DNA from: Gordonia sp. PP30
GTDB taxonomy: Bacteria; Actinomycetota; Actinomycetes; Mycobacteriales; Mycobacteriaceae
Assembly: GCF_023100845.1 (NCBI RefSeq)
Contig: NZ_CP095864.1
Span: 1,488,001 to 1,552,000, forward strand
Length of the DNA stretch: 64,000 bases
Direction of reading: 5' to 3'
Notes under the pieces: generated by a model
What the model was told of the DNA's origin: nothing
Database searches by the model: none
What the model saw: the letters and a program-made list of their open reading frames with translations, nothing else
Shown here: positions 44,434 to 54,159 of the stretch, in pieces
Numbering within the stretch: position 1 is the stretch's first letter
How the letters are laid out: every line of letters starts with the position of its first letter
Program-made: the position numbers and the translations under genes

Positions 44434-46229
44434 CAGTACACGTCCCTGCAGTACCGCTTGTCCTTCTTCAACTCACCGACGTACAGGCCGGCCTTCTCGG
44501 CATCGATGCCGCCGTGCCGGGCGACGATCTCGGTCAGCGCGACGTCGACGTCGTGCGCCATCCGGCTCGCATCACCGCACACGTAGAGGTAGGCGCCGCG
44601 CTCGAGCCATCGGTAGAGTTCCTCGCCCCGCTCGCGCATGCGGTCCTGGACGTACACCTTGTGCGCTTGGTCGCGGGAGAAGGCCAGATCCAAGCGGGTG
44701 AGCCCGCCGTCGGCGCGGAACTGCTCGAGCTCGGCCTCGTACAGGAAGTCCGCGTCGCGGTGCTGATCGCCGAAGAACAGCCAGTTCTCGCCGACGGCGC
44801 CGCGAGCCGCCCGCTCGTGCAGGAAGCTCCGGAAGGGGGCGATACCGGTGCCGGGCCCGACCATGATGACCGGGGCGGCGTCGTCCTCGGGCAGCCGGAA
44901 CGCCTTGTTCGGGGTGATGTAGACGTGCACCTGCTCGCCGGTCGCGCGGCGGTCGGCCAGGAAGGTCGAACAGATGCCGCCTCGCTCCCGATTCTCCGAG
45001 GTGTAGCGGACGGTCGCCATGGTGAGGTGCACGGTGCCGGGGTGGGCGGCCGGCGACGACGAGATCGAGTACACGCGCGGCGCCAACGGGCGCAGCTCGC
45101 CGATCAGTTCCTCCGGCGTCAGCGTGAGCGACGGATCCACGTTGAGGACGTCGAGCACGTCCCGGCCCCACAGCCAGGCGTCGAGTGCGTCGGTGTCGCC
45201 GGTGACCGACAGGTGCGTCAGTTCGTCGTCGCCGGTGCGCGAGGCGACGTAGTCGACGAGATACTTCGACGGGGTGGAGATCTCGTAGTGGTGGGTGAGC
45301 GCATCGCGCAGGGTCCGCTGCGTCTTGCGGTCGGTGATCACCTCGTCGCCGGTCGCGCCGATCCGGGACAGCAGCGCGGCGACCAGCGTCTCGTCGTTCA
45401 CCGGCACCACGCTGAGTCCGTCGCCCGCCTGGTACTCGATCCCGCTGTCGCCCAACGAGATCACCACGTGCCGCACCTCCTTGCCGGAGGTGGGGCCCGA
45501 GAGGATCGAGTTCGCGAGAATCGTCGCGGGGTACGGCCTCTTGCGGCCCCACGCGACCTCTCCCGGGTCCTTCGACGACGGCGACGGAGACGGCGCCGTC
45601 GTGCTGAGCGCGGTCGCCGGAGCGTCGGCGAGCGCTTGCAGCGCACCGGGGAGCCACGCGTCGGCCGGGCGCTGGAAGTCGACGTCGCACTCGACCCGGT
45701 CGACGAGACGCTGGGCCCCGAGTTCGGCGAGCCGGCCGTCGAGGTTCTTCGCGGCCTGACAGAAACCGTCGTAGATCGAGTCGCCGAGCCCGCACACGGC
45801 GTAGCGCAGACCCTCCAGGCGCGGTGCGCCGGCCTCGGCGAGCGCGCCCCAGAGATCCTCGGCGGCGTCGGGCATGTCGCCCTCGCCGTACGTGGACACG
45901 ACCGCCAGCAGTTTGCCGGACGCGGCGATGTCCGCCGCGGTCAGGTCGCCCATGTCGGCGACGCGCACCCGGAAGCCGAGGCTCGCGGCCGCCTCGCCGG
46001 CCTGCTCGGCGATCATCTCGGCGTTGCCGGTCTGGGTGCCGTAGGCGATCAGCAGCGGGCCCGGACCACCGGCCGGCGCGAGCGTGCTGGTCGCCGTTCC
46101 CGCGAGGGCCGCGTCGGCCACACCGGTCGGCATCGCCATGCGCGTGTGCAGACCGGACATGAACCCGGCGAACCAGGCCTTCTGCTCACCGGTGAACGGG
46201 ATGTCGGACGGAATGTAGGGGAGTTCCAT
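44433..46229 (-). CDS. CysJ-type NADPH diflavin reductase
   Basis: A 598-residue protein with flavodoxin-FAD-NADPH architecture. The FMN module starts at LIAYGTQTGNAEMIAEQ (near residue 66), with STYGEGDMPD and CGLGDSIYDGFCQA. The FAD module has RVYSISSSPAAHPG, and the NADPH module has MVGPGTGIAPFRSFLHERA and LYVCGDASRM, ending KRYCRDVY. This is the layout of the sulfite reductase flavoprotein, P450 reductase and nitric-oxide synthase reductase. A sulfite reductase hemoprotein is not in the operon. ATG at 46227-46229, 12 bases after the GltB-like gene, and it overlaps the HemS-like gene by one base. It may donate electrons to the GltB-like enzyme, which lacks a GltD, or to the heme pathway (inference). 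Confidence 0.93.
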   Translation of the reverse strand: MELPYIPSDIPFTGEQKAWFAGFMSGLHTRMAMPTGVADAALAGTATSTLAPAGGPGPLLIAYGTQTGNAEMIAEQAGEAAASLGFRVRVADMGDLTAADIAASGKLLAVVSTYGEGDMPDAAEDLWGALAEAGAPRLEGLRYAVCGLGDSIYDGFCQAAKNLDGRLAELGAQRLVDRVECDVDFQRPADAWLPGALQALADAPATALSTTAPSPSPSSKDPGEVAWGRKRPYPATILANSILSGPTSGKEVRHVVISLGDSGIEYQAGDGLSVVPVNDETLVAALLSRIGATGDEVITDRKTQRTLRDALTHHYEISTPSKYLVDYVASRTGDDELTHLSVTGDTDALDAWLWGRDVLDVLNVDPSLTLTPEELIGELRPLAPRVYSISSSPAAHPGTVHLTMATVRYTSENRERGGICSTFLADRRATGEQVHVYITPNKAFRLPEDDAAPVIMVGPGTGIAPFRSFLHERAARGAVGENWLFFGDQHRDADFLYEAELEQFRADGGLTRLDLAFSRDQAHKVYVQDRMRERGEELYRWLERGAYLYVCGDASRMAHDVDVALTEIVARHGGIDAEKAGLYVGELKKDKRYCRDVY

Positions 46230-46241
46230 GGGGACCGCCTT

Positions 46242-49200
46242 CTACCTCGGGGCGGCGACAGCCGCGGGGTCGGTGGACGAGGCCGGCGCGGGAGGGCGCA
46301 TGGCCTCGGCGATGTCGGGTACGGCGCGGGTGGCGAACAGTTCGGCGAAGCTCGTGAGTTCGCCGAGCACTTCCCGGTTCCGCGCGTCCTGCAACAGGAG
46401 CCAGCCGTAGGTCGCCGGCGCGTCCATCGACCGGACGTTGCGCAGCGCGAGCGCCTGCTTGTAGTCGGTGACCCGTTTGGCGCCGATGAGCGCCGCGAGA
46501 TGCTCGGCCGGGTACTCGGCCAGGATGTCCCGCGCGTACCGGGCCACCCGGCCGAGCAGATCGAAGTCCTCGGTCAGGACCAGATTGCGGGCCGCATGTG
46601 CGACGGTCTTGTCGTTCGCCGTCAGGCGGGTGCCGTGCCGCGACTTGCGCAGGCGCCGCGCGGCCACCTCCCGGGCGAGCTCGAACACGGTGAAGGCGGC
46701 GAGGAGAGCGTAGGTGGCCTCGTCGTCGGTGTGCCCGAACGCGGGCACGGCGCCGTCGATCACCGGGACCCCGGTCCGGGCGCCGCGCTTGAGTGCGCAG
46801 ACCTGGTCGACGGCGATGGCGCCGGACAGTTCGTCGAGCAGCTCGCGACGATCCAGCGTCGCCATGATCGTCGCCGAATCCTGGTGCACGACGAGCGCTC
46901 TCGGCATCGCGTAGGTGATGTAGTGCCGTTCGGTCTCCCAGTTCTGGAGGAGGCGTGTCGCGAGCCGCGAGCCGGTCGCGTCGGCGTGCCACTGCACGAG
47001 CTGGAACACCGCGGCGTGGTGCAGCGCCGCGAACGGGTCGTCGACACCGGTGATCGAGCCGAGGATGACCGAGTCGGCGCTGACATACTCGTCCACGCGG
47101 CACGCGGGGTCGTACTGGTAGAGGAAGCCGCCGCTCATCCCGTTGGCCAGGCCCTTGCCGTAGCCGCCGAGATTGAGCACGGCCCCGCCGGTCATGTACT
47201 CGCAGCCGTACTCGCCGAGCCCCTCGACCACGGCGGTCGCTCCGGAGTTCCGCACGGCGAAGCGGTCGCCGGCCTCACCTTCGACGAACAGCCGCCCGCC
47301 GGTCGCGCCGAAGAGCGCGAAGTTGCCCACCAGCACGTTTCCGCCGGCCGACGTCGAACCGCCGCCGGGTGACGAGATCACCACGGTGCCGCCGGACATC
47401 GACTTGCCGACGCCGTCGTTGCAGGTGCCGCTGTGCGTCATGCGCAGGCCGTCGTTGCAGAAGGCGGCGTACGACTGTCCCGCCGAACCCGTCGTCGGGA
47501 TCGTCACCGCGTCGGGTGCGAGGTAGCGCCGCCCGCGCTCGTCGTGCAGCACGGCGGTCAGGGCGTCGGCCCGTTCGGCGTCGAGTTCCCAGTTGAGGAG
47601 GCGTTCGAGGTCGATCGCCAGCCGGCCGCCGACGCTCTTGTCGCGGTTGCCCAGGTGTACGGGCTCGGTGACGACGGTGCCGGAATTCCGCTCGACGAGG
47701 GCGCGGCGGACCTGCTCGAGGAGCGCGTCGTCGACGCGGAAGTCGGCCTCGTAGTAGATCGGCTCGTCGATCACCGACTCGGGAACGACGGCGAGCAGCT
47801 TGTCCGGGCGAATGGTGCCGACCATCGCGGGATGGTCGATCACGCTGAGCAGGTCGGCTCGGCCGCGGGCCTGACGGAGGCTGCGCAGCCCAAGGCCCGC
47901 GAGGATCTCGCGGACATCGGCGGCCACGTTCAGCAGGTACTGCGCCATCGCGCGCGGATCGCCCTCGAAGAGTTCGGGATTGGTGGTGAGGCCGGCCGGG
48001 CACTTGATGTTGCAGTTCTTGGCCATCACGCAGCCGATCGACATGAGCGCGGCGGTGCCGAACTCGAAGCTGTCGGCGCCGAGCAGAGCCGAGACGACGA
48101 CATCGCGGCCCGTCTGGTGCGCCCCCGACGCGCGCAGGATCACCTTCTTCCGCAATCCGTTGGCGCACAACGCCTGATGCACCTCGGCGAGGCCGATCTC
48201 GGCGGCCCGGCCGGCGTATCGCAGGCTGGTGACCGCGGCGGCACCGGTGCCACCGGTGTTGCCCGCCACGTTGATGACGTCGGCGCCGGCCTTCGCCACG
48301 CCGACGGCGATCGTGCCGATGCCCTCCGATGAGACCAGCTTCACGATCACGCGCACGCGGGCGGCCTTGCAGTCGTGGATCAGCTGGGCCAGGTCCTCGA
48401 TCGAGTAGGTGTCGTGGTGCGGGGGCGGCGAGATCAGCTCGACACCCGGGGTGCCGCCGCGGGCCGCGGCGATCTCCACCGTCACCTTGGCCGCCGGCAG
48501 CTGACCGCCCTCGCCGGGCTTGGCGCCCTGGCCGATCTTGATCTCCAGTTCCCGCAGGTTCGGATCGGCCAGGTAGCCCGCCCAGATGCCGAACCGGCCG
48601 GAGGCGAACTGTTTGATCGCCGAGGCCCGCAGGGTGCCGTAGCGGGAGATGTGCTCGCCGCCCTCCCCGCTGTTGCTGAGGGCGCCGACCATGTTGGTGC
48701 CGTGGGCGACGGCCTCGTGCGCCGCCGCGACCAGGGCGCCGTGGCTCATCGCGCCGGACGCGAACGCCGGGGTGATCTCGTGTGCGGGCATCACCAGCTC
48801 GAGCGGTACCGCGTCCCCGGCGGGCGCGATCGCGAGCACGTCGCGGACCGTCGACGGCCGCTCGGCACGCGCCGCGGCGATGTCGGCGGCGAACATGCGG
48901 TAGGCGTCGGTGATCGCGAATCCGTCGATCTGCTCGTCGGTGAGCCGGTCGTAGCCGCTGCCGTCGTAGACCTTCGCGGTCAGCCCGAACGCGCTGTTCA
49001 GTTCGGCGAGGGTCAGCGTCCGCAGAGCGTCCGGGGCGCCGGCGCCCACCGCGTCGGGCGAATCGCGCTCGGCACCGTCGTAGGTGAGCCCGGCGGCGTT
49101 CATCTCCTCCCAGCGGCGGACGGCCGTCGCCCCGAACGAGTGACCGGCGCCGTCGGCGCGCTCCTTGAAGAGGCCGAGCAGCGGCAGGTCGCGGTCGCCG

Positions 49201-51563
49201 GTGAGCTCGCCGGTCATCGCCGCGGTGTGGGCGGCCACGAGGGCGTCCGCGATCGGGGCCAGGCCGACACCACCGGCGGGCGAGGTCATGGTGCCGAACC
49301 ACCGGTGCAGGTCGGGGTCGTCGGTGTCGAGGAAGTTGGGTTCGAAGAACTCGCCGCCGATGTAGCTCTCGACGGTGCACAGGCCGACCCGGCCCATGGT
49401 CTTGCCGAGCGACTTCTCGGCCGCCTTGCGCCACCGATCGAACGCGGCGCCGGCGCCGTCGGGCCCGAACATGTCGACGGCTCGCCGCAGCACGGTGTGC
49501 GGATGCACGGCCGACGCGCCGAAACCGAGCAGCAGCGCCAGGTGATGGCTCGATTCGACCTGGCCGGAGTCGACGACGATGCTCACCCGCAACCGCAGGC
49601 CCGCGGCGATCAGGCGCTGGTTCACGGCCGACACGGCGAACACCATGGGGAGGGCCATCGCGTCCGGCCCGATACGCCGGTCGGTGAGCACCGCGATGCC
49701 GCCGGCGGCGCCGGCGAAGGCGACCACGTCGTCGCACAGCGTCTCGATGGCGGCGGAGAGCGCCGCCGCGCCGCCGGCCTCGCCCGGCACCGGCGACGTC
49801 GCATCGAATTCGGCGACCGGGACCCGGCGCTGGGTCGTCAGGACGTCGAGCTGGTCGCCGGAGATCACCGGCGAGGTGAGCACGATCTGGCACGACGTCG
49901 CGGACTCGTCGCCGCGCGCGCGGGCCGAGGCGAAGACCTGCGGGCGGGCACCGAGCGCGACGCGCATGGTCATGGCGTCGGCTTCCCGAATACTGTCCAG
50001 CGGCGGGTTTGTCACCTGCGCGAACCGCTGGCTGAAGAACCGCGCGACGCTCGGCTCCCGATCGGTCAGCGCGTTGATCGCGAGTCCGAAGCCCATCGCC
50101 GAGATCAGTTCCCCGCCGGTCTCGATCATCGGATCGAGGAAGAAGCGGAAACTCTCCTGGTCCAGGTAGTACGCGCGGTAGCGCTGGTGATCGGTGAGCG
50201 TCGTGGCCGGCGGGGTCTGCCGGGGCCCGTCGACTCCGGTCAGTTCGGCGAGATCGACCTTGGCGGCGGCGAGCAACGCGGGGTAGTCGGCCGCGGCGGC
50301 GAGCTTCTCGTACACCTCGTCGGTGGTGTACGTGCGCTGTTCGCGGTGGTCGTAGTAGATCATTCCGCCCGCGCGGACGCGGCCGCGGGAGAGGACCGTC
50401 GACGGTTCGATGTCGATCTGTCCCGCCTCGGAGAAGACGCAGAGGTAGTCGGCGGTCTCGACCGAGCGGAGCGGGCGCAGGCCGAGCCGGTCCAGGCGGG
50501 CGCCGATCACGGTGCCGTCGCCGAACACGACGGCCGCGGGACCGTCGTTCTTCTCTTCGTAGAGCGAGAAGTACTCGAACATCGCGCGGACGCGCGGGGA
50601 GAGGGTGAGGTCGTTCTCCCAGGCCGGCGGCATCATCGAGACGATCGCGGTCACCAGGTCGAGGCCGTCCTCGATGACGCGTGTCGCGACGGTCTGGTCC
50701 AGCCGTGAACTGTCGGACTGACCGGGCGGCCGGACGACGGTGCGCCGCGCGGCGGCGGCCGCGGTGGTCTGGGCGATCCGGTTCTTCTTGTCGGTGTTCA
50801 GCTCGCCGTTGTGGGCCAGGTAGCGGAACGGTTGCGCGATCGTCGGATGCGGATCGGTGTTGGTGGAGAAGCGCGTGTGGAAGTACAGGGTGTGCACGGC
50901 GTGGTCGGGGTCGGCGAGATCGACGAAATAGTCGATCACCTCGTGCGACGAGAGCCGGCCCTTGAGGACCTGGGTGCGGGCTGACAGGGAGAGCGGGTAC
51001 AGGCCGGTCAGCGCCGGGTCGGCGTAGCCGATCGCCTCGATGTGCAGCAGCGCTTCCTGGACCAGCAGGTCCAGGCCGGCCGGGCTCGGGCACGGATCCG
51101 GGGCCGCGAACACCCACTGGCGGATGGGCAGCTGGGCCGCGGGTCCGGCCGGCGGCAGCGCCGAATCATCCACCGGCACCTCGCGGTCGGCGAGGACGGT
51201 GAAGCCGCGATCGGTCATCGTGGAGGTGATCAGGCGCGCGGCCTGCGAGGCCGCGGCGTCGTCGCCGGGGAGAAAGAAGTTGCCGACGCAGAAACGGCCG
51301 AGCCGCAAGTCGCGCTGACCGGTGATCTTCCGGAAGAAGGCCTGCGAGAGGTCCATCGAGACGCCGCCGCCGTCGCCCACGCCCTCGGCGTTGATGCCGC
51401 CGCGGTGCGGCACCGAACAGAGGGCCTCGGCGGCCATGGTGATCACGTCGTGGCTCTGCACGCCGTCCTTGCGGGTGATGAAGCCGACGCCGCAACTGCT
51501 CTTCTCGCCCGCCGGATCCCACAGGGTCGCGGCAGCAGTGGATTCGGGTCGCAATGGACTCAC
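46242..51563 (-). CDS. GltB-like glutamate synthase large-subunit homologue
   Basis: A 1773-residue protein with the GOGAT domain order. The class II glutaminase begins after a short propeptide at SCGVGFITRKDG, with Cys24 as N-terminal nucleophile, and has TRFSTNTDPH and RYLAHNGELNT. The central domain and FMN barrel follow (GEGGEHISRYGT, QGAKPGEGGQLP, ISPPPHHDTYSIEDLAQ). The Fe-S Cys segment is GCVMAKNCNIKCPAG, and the C-terminal GXGXG helix has GGYGKGLANGMSGG. It is longer than usual GltB (about 1500) and the third Fe-S Cys is one residue closer than in E. coli. No GltD is nearby. GTG at 51561-51563 is preferred; an in-frame GTG at 51629 would add 22 residues. First gene of the operon, directly under an IdeR-type box. 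Confidence 0.88.
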   Translation of the reverse strand: MSPLRPESTAAATLWDPAGEKSSCGVGFITRKDGVQSHDVITMAAEALCSVPHRGGINAEGVGDGGGVSMDLSQAFFRKITGQRDLRLGRFCVGNFFLPGDDAAASQAARLITSTMTDRGFTVLADREVPVDDSALPPAGPAAQLPIRQWVFAAPDPCPSPAGLDLLVQEALLHIEAIGYADPALTGLYPLSLSARTQVLKGRLSSHEVIDYFVDLADPDHAVHTLYFHTRFSTNTDPHPTIAQPFRYLAHNGELNTDKKNRIAQTTAAAAARRTVVRPPGQSDSSRLDQTVATRVIEDGLDLVTAIVSMMPPAWENDLTLSPRVRAMFEYFSLYEEKNDGPAAVVFGDGTVIGARLDRLGLRPLRSVETADYLCVFSEAGQIDIEPSTVLSRGRVRAGGMIYYDHREQRTYTTDEVYEKLAAAADYPALLAAAKVDLAELTGVDGPRQTPPATTLTDHQRYRAYYLDQESFRFFLDPMIETGGELISAMGFGLAINALTDREPSVARFFSQRFAQVTNPPLDSIREADAMTMRVALGARPQVFASARARGDESATSCQIVLTSPVISGDQLDVLTTQRRVPVAEFDATSPVPGEAGGAAALSAAIETLCDDVVAFAGAAGGIAVLTDRRIGPDAMALPMVFAVSAVNQRLIAAGLRLRVSIVVDSGQVESSHHLALLLGFGASAVHPHTVLRRAVDMFGPDGAGAAFDRWRKAAEKSLGKTMGRVGLCTVESYIGGEFFEPNFLDTDDPDLHRWFGTMTSPAGGVGLAPIADALVAAHTAAMTGELTGDRDLPLLGLFKERADGAGHSFGATAVRRWEEMNAAGLTYDGAERDSPDAVGAGAPDALRTLTLAELNSAFGLTAKVYDGSGYDRLTDEQIDGFAITDAYRMFAADIAAARAERPSTVRDVLAIAPAGDAVPLELVMPAHEITPAFASGAMSHGALVAAAHEAVAHGTNMVGALSNSGEGGEHISRYGTLRASAIKQFASGRFGIWAGYLADPNLRELEIKIGQGAKPGEGGQLPAAKVTVEIAAARGGTPGVELISPPPHHDTYSIEDLAQLIHDCKAARVRVIVKLVSSEGIGTIAVGVAKAGADVINVAGNTGGTGAAAVTSLRYAGRAAEIGLAEVHQALCANGLRKKVILRASGAHQTGRDVVVSALLGADSFEFGTAALMSIGCVMAKNCNIKCPAGLTTNPELFEGDPRAMAQYLLNVAADVREILAGLGLRSLRQARGRADLLSVIDHPAMVGTIRPDKLLAVVPESVIDEPIYYEADFRVDDALLEQVRRALVERNSGTVVTEPVHLGNRDKSVGGRLAIDLERLLNWELDAERADALTAVLHDERGRRYLAPDAVTIPTTGSAGQSYAAFCNDGLRMTHSGTCNDGVGKSMSGGTVVISSPGGGSTSAGGNVLVGNFALFGATGGRLFVEGEAGDRFAVRNSGATAVVEGLGEYGCEYMTGGAVLNLGGYGKGLANGMSGGFLYQYDPACRVDEYVSADSVILGSITGVDDPFAALHHAAVFQLVQWHADATGSRLATRLLQNWETERHYITYAMPRALVVHQDSATIMATLDRRELLDELSGAIAVDQVCALKRGARTGVPVIDGAVPAFGHTDDEATYALLAAFTVFELAREVAARRLRKSRHGTRLTANDKTVAHAARNLVLTEDFDLLGRVARYARDILAEYPAEHLAALIGAKRVTDYKQALALRNVRSMDAPATYGWLLLQDARNREVLGELTSFAELFATRAVPDIAEAMRPPAPASSTDPAAVAAPR

Positions 51564-51644
51564 CTCGCAGACAGGGATACCCGGGATACGGGCATGGGGC
51601 CGGTGGGCGCTGCGACGGTGAAGCGACACACGTGTGAACTGAAC

Positions 51645-51663
51645 TTAGCTTAGGCAACACTAA
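51645..51663 (-). promoter_or_regulatory. IdeR/DtxR iron box
   Basis: TTAGCTTAGGCAACACTAA agrees with the 19-base IdeR/DtxR consensus TTAGGTTAGGCTAACCTAA at 15 positions, including both outer TTAG/CTAA arms. It lies 82 bases ahead of the GTG start at 51563 of the GltB-like operon, in an AT-rich promoter-like patch. Predicted effect: repression when iron is sufficient. Confidence 0.75.
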
Positions 51664-51835
51664 GTAGAAATGAAATATCCGTCACACTCCGGTCGTCCCG
51701 GCGCCGCGCGGCGAGCCGCTCGATTTCGCCCGGCCCGACGGCCTGTGGAATAATCGATCGGTCAGTCCGGTTCCGGTTCACATCGGGGTCTTCGCACCGA
51801 TGACCCGGCGACCACAGAGATTAAGGACCCAGCGC

Positions 51836-52048
51836 ATGAAGCAGCAGATTCATCCCGAGTACGTGGCGACGACCGTCGTCTGCGGTTGCGGTAACACCTT
51901 CGAGACCCGGAGCACCGAGAAGGACGGACGGATCAACGTCGAAGTCTGCTCGCAGTGCCACCCGTTCTACACCGGTAAGCAGAAGATTCTCGACACCGGC
52001 GGCCGCGTGGCCCGCTTCGAGAAGCGGTACGGCAAGCGCCAGAAGTAG
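51836..52048 (+). CDS. rpmE: 50S ribosomal protein L31 (zinc-binding form)
   Basis: A 70-residue bL31. It reads [20 protein letters not shown], followed by [16 protein letters not shown]; the CGCG and CSQC pairs are the zinc ligands of the C+ form, which is normally replaced by a C- paralogue under zinc limitation (family knowledge). The ATG at 51836 is fixed by homology. Preceded by AAGGA-type ribosome site and followed seven bases later by a strong hairpin that separates it from prfA. Divergent from the iron-regulated operon. Confidence 0.97.
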   Translation: MKQQIHPEYVATTVVCGCGNTFETRSTEKDGRINVEVCSQCHPFYTGKQKILDTGGRVARFEKRYGKRQK

Positions 52049-52054
52049 CTCGCA

Positions 52055-52101
52055 GACGACGCCCGGCTCACGATCGTTCCGATCGCAGGCCGGGCGTCGT
52101 T
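52055..52101 (+). terminator. Hairpin terminator after rpmE
   Basis: A 12-bp perfect stem (52056-52067 with 52089-52100), extended by a G-U pair, whose loop contains another 6-bp hairpin (52071-52076 with 52080-52085). No T-run follows. Confidence 0.82.
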
Positions 52102-52125
52102 CGCATCTACTTCCATTTCGACAGG

Positions 52126-52171
52126 CTCAATGAGCGGCATCACAACGACTCAATGAGCGGCATCACAACGA
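52126..52171. repeat. 23-bp perfect tandem duplication ahead of prfA
   Basis: CTCAATGAGCGGCATCACAA plus CGA occurs at 52126-52148 and again without a gap at 52149-52171. The bases in front (TTTCGACAGG) look like the dispersed intergenic repeat common in Gordonia and Rhodococcus genomes (recalled). It ends 15 bases before the prfA start. Confidence 0.8.
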
Positions 52172-52186
52172 TTGAGAGCAACACCA

Positions 52187-53257
52187 GTGAGCAGGCAGGC
52201 AACCGCGATCGACGACGTCCTCGCCGAGCACGCCGGTCTCGAGCAGCAGCTGTCCGATCCGGCGCTGCACGACGATCCGGCCAACGCCCGCCGCGTGGGC
52301 AAGCGCTTCGCCGAACTCGCGCCGGTGATGGCCACGTACACCAAGCTGACCGCGGCCCGCGACGACCTCGAAGCCGCGCGTGAACTGGCCGAGGCCGACC
52401 CGGCGTTCGCCGAGGAGGTCCCCGGGCTGGAGGAGACCGTCGCCGAACTCGACGCCGCTCTGACCGACCTGCTGGCCCCGCGCGACCCGCACGACGGCGA
52501 CGACGTGGTGCTGGAGGTCAAGTCGGGTGCCGGCGGCGAGGAATCGGCGCTGTTCGCCGCCGACCTGGTCCGCATGTACCTCAAGTACTGCGAGAAGCGC
52601 GGCTGGAAGACCACCGTCCTCGGCGTCACCGAGTCCGACCTCGGCGGCTACAAGGATGTGACCCTCTCCATCAAGGCGCGCGAGGCGAGCCGGGACGGGG
52701 TCTGGTCGCGCCTGAAGTTCGAGGGCGGTGTGCACCGAGTGCAGCGCGTGCCGGTCACCGAATCGCAGGGGCGTATCCACACCTCCGCGGCCGGTGTGCT
52801 GATCTATCCCGAACCCGACGAGGTGGCCGAGGTCGCCATCGACGAGAACGACCTGCGCGTGGACGTCTACCGCAGCTCCGGCAAGGGCGGCCAGGGCGTC
52901 AACACCACCGACTCGGCGGTCCGCCTCACCCACCTGCCGACCGGCATCGTCGTGACCTGCCAGAACGAGCGTTCCCAGCTGCAGAACAAGGCCCGCGCCA
53001 TGCAGGTGCTGGCCGCCCGGCTGCAAGCCGCCGCCGAGGAGGAGGCCGCGGCCGAGGCCGCCGCCGGCCGCGCCGCGCAGATCCGCACCGTCGACCGCTC
53101 CGAACGCATCCGGACCTACAACTTCCCGGAGAATCGCATTACCGATCACCGCATCGGCTACAAGGCCAACAACCTCGACGCGGTCCTGGCCGGCGACATG
53201 GACGCGTTGCTCGGCGCCCTGGTCGAGGCCGACAAGCAGGCCCGCCTGGAGCAGTGA
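52187..53257 (+). CDS. prfA: Peptide chain release factor 1
   Basis: A 356-residue class I release factor for UAA and UAG. The codon-reading loop is [17 protein letters not shown], with the PxT tripeptide (PVT here), which separates RF1 from RF2 (SPF). The peptidyl-tRNA hydrolysis motif GGQ is in [16 protein letters not shown]. The GTG at 52187 has GAGAG eight bases upstream and fits the family length; a TTG at 52172 is possible. Its end overlaps prmC by four bases (GTGA), so release factor and its methylase are co-translated. Confidence 0.97.
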   Translation: MSRQATAIDDVLAEHAGLEQQLSDPALHDDPANARRVGKRFAELAPVMATYTKLTAARDDLEAARELAEADPAFAEEVPGLEETVAELDAALTDLLAPRDPHDGDDVVLEVKSGAGGEESALFAADLVRMYLKYCEKRGWKTTVLGVTESDLGGYKDVTLSIKAREASRDGVWSRLKFEGGVHRVQRVPVTESQGRIHTSAAGVLIYPEPDEVAEVAIDENDLRVDVYRSSGKGGQGVNTTDSAVRLTHLPTGIVVTCQNERSQLQNKARAMQVLAARLQAAAEEEAAAEAAAGRAAQIRTVDRSERIRTYNFPENRITDHRIGYKANNLDAVLAGDMDALLGALVEADKQARLEQ

Positions 53258-54159
53258 ACGGCTCCGTGATCTCCGCCTCGGCGCTGCGCGCGGCCGGGAC
53301 GGCCACCCTCGCGCGGGCCGGTATCGACTGTGCCGCGGTCGACGCCGCCTGGCTGCTGGCCCACGTGCTCGGCACGCAGCCCGGGCGGCTGCTGCTGATC
53401 GACGACGTCGACGCCGCCCGGCGCGCCGAGTACGAGGCCCTGATCGCGCGCCGCGCCGAGCGCATCCCGCTGCAACATCTGACGGCGACCGCGCACTTCG
53501 CCGGCGTCGAACTCGCCGTCGGGCCCGGGGTGTTCATCCCGCGCCCGGAGACCGAACTGCTGGTCGAGTGGGCCGCCGGGATCTGCGCACGCGAGCACTT
53601 CGGGGCCCAGACGATCCGCATCGCCGACCTCTGTTCGGGGAGCGGGGCGCTGGCGCTGGCGATCGCCACCGCGGTGCCGCGGGCGCGGGTGATCGCCGTC
53701 GAACGGTCGCCGGAGGCGCTGGCGTATCTGCGGCGCAACGTGGCCGCGCAGCCCGGCGGCGTGTCCGAGCGGGTGCGTGTCGTCGCCGGCGATGTCACCG
53801 ATCCCGGGGTCTGGGAACTGATCGGGCCTTGCGAGGTGATCGTCAGCAATCCGCCCTATGTCCCCGCATCGTCGCTGGTGTCGCCGGAGGTCGGTCACGA
53901 CCCGGCCGAGGCCGTCTTCTCGGGGGAGAGCGGCATGGACGTGATCACCGCGATGGTTCCGCTGATCGCGGGGTCCCTGGTGCCCGGCGGCACGGTCGCC
54001 ATCGAGCACGACGACACCACCGGCGGGCGTACCCGGGACGTCTTCGGGGCCGATGGCGCCTTCACCGAGGTCGTCGGCCACGACGATCTGGCCGGCCGCC
54101 CCCGATACGTCACCGCGCGACGACGCCCGGTGACCGCCGTGCAAGGATGGAACGCGTGA
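53254..54159 (+). CDS. prmC: Release factor glutamine N5-methyltransferase
   Basis: A 301-residue SAM methyltransferase that modifies the Gln of the GGQ motif in RF1 and RF2. The helical N-terminal domain (residues 1-85) has [20 protein letters not shown] and [11 protein letters not shown], the PrmC signature. SAM motif I is [15 protein letters not shown], and NPPYVP is the catalytic loop. GTG 53254 overlaps the prfA stop, and its own stop overlaps the next GTG by four bases. Confidence 0.96.
   Translation: MNGSVISASALRAAGTATLARAGIDCAAVDAAWLLAHVLGTQPGRLLLIDDVDAARRAEYEALIARRAERIPLQHLTATAHFAGVELAVGPGVFIPRPETELLVEWAAGICAREHFGAQTIRIADLCSGSGALALAIATAVPRARVIAVERSPEALAYLRRNVAAQPGGVSERVRVVAGDVTDPGVWELIGPCEVIVSNPPYVPASSLVSPEVGHDPAEAVFSGESGMDVITAMVPLIAGSLVPGGTVAIEHDDTTGGRTRDVFGADGAFTEVVGHDDLAGRPRYVTARRRPVTAVQGWNA

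Noticed and set aside
44433-46229. Assimilatory sulfite reductase operon
   Set aside because: The reductase is CysJ-like, but no CysI hemoprotein, cysH or other sulfur gene is in the operon, so sulfite reduction is not supported by context.
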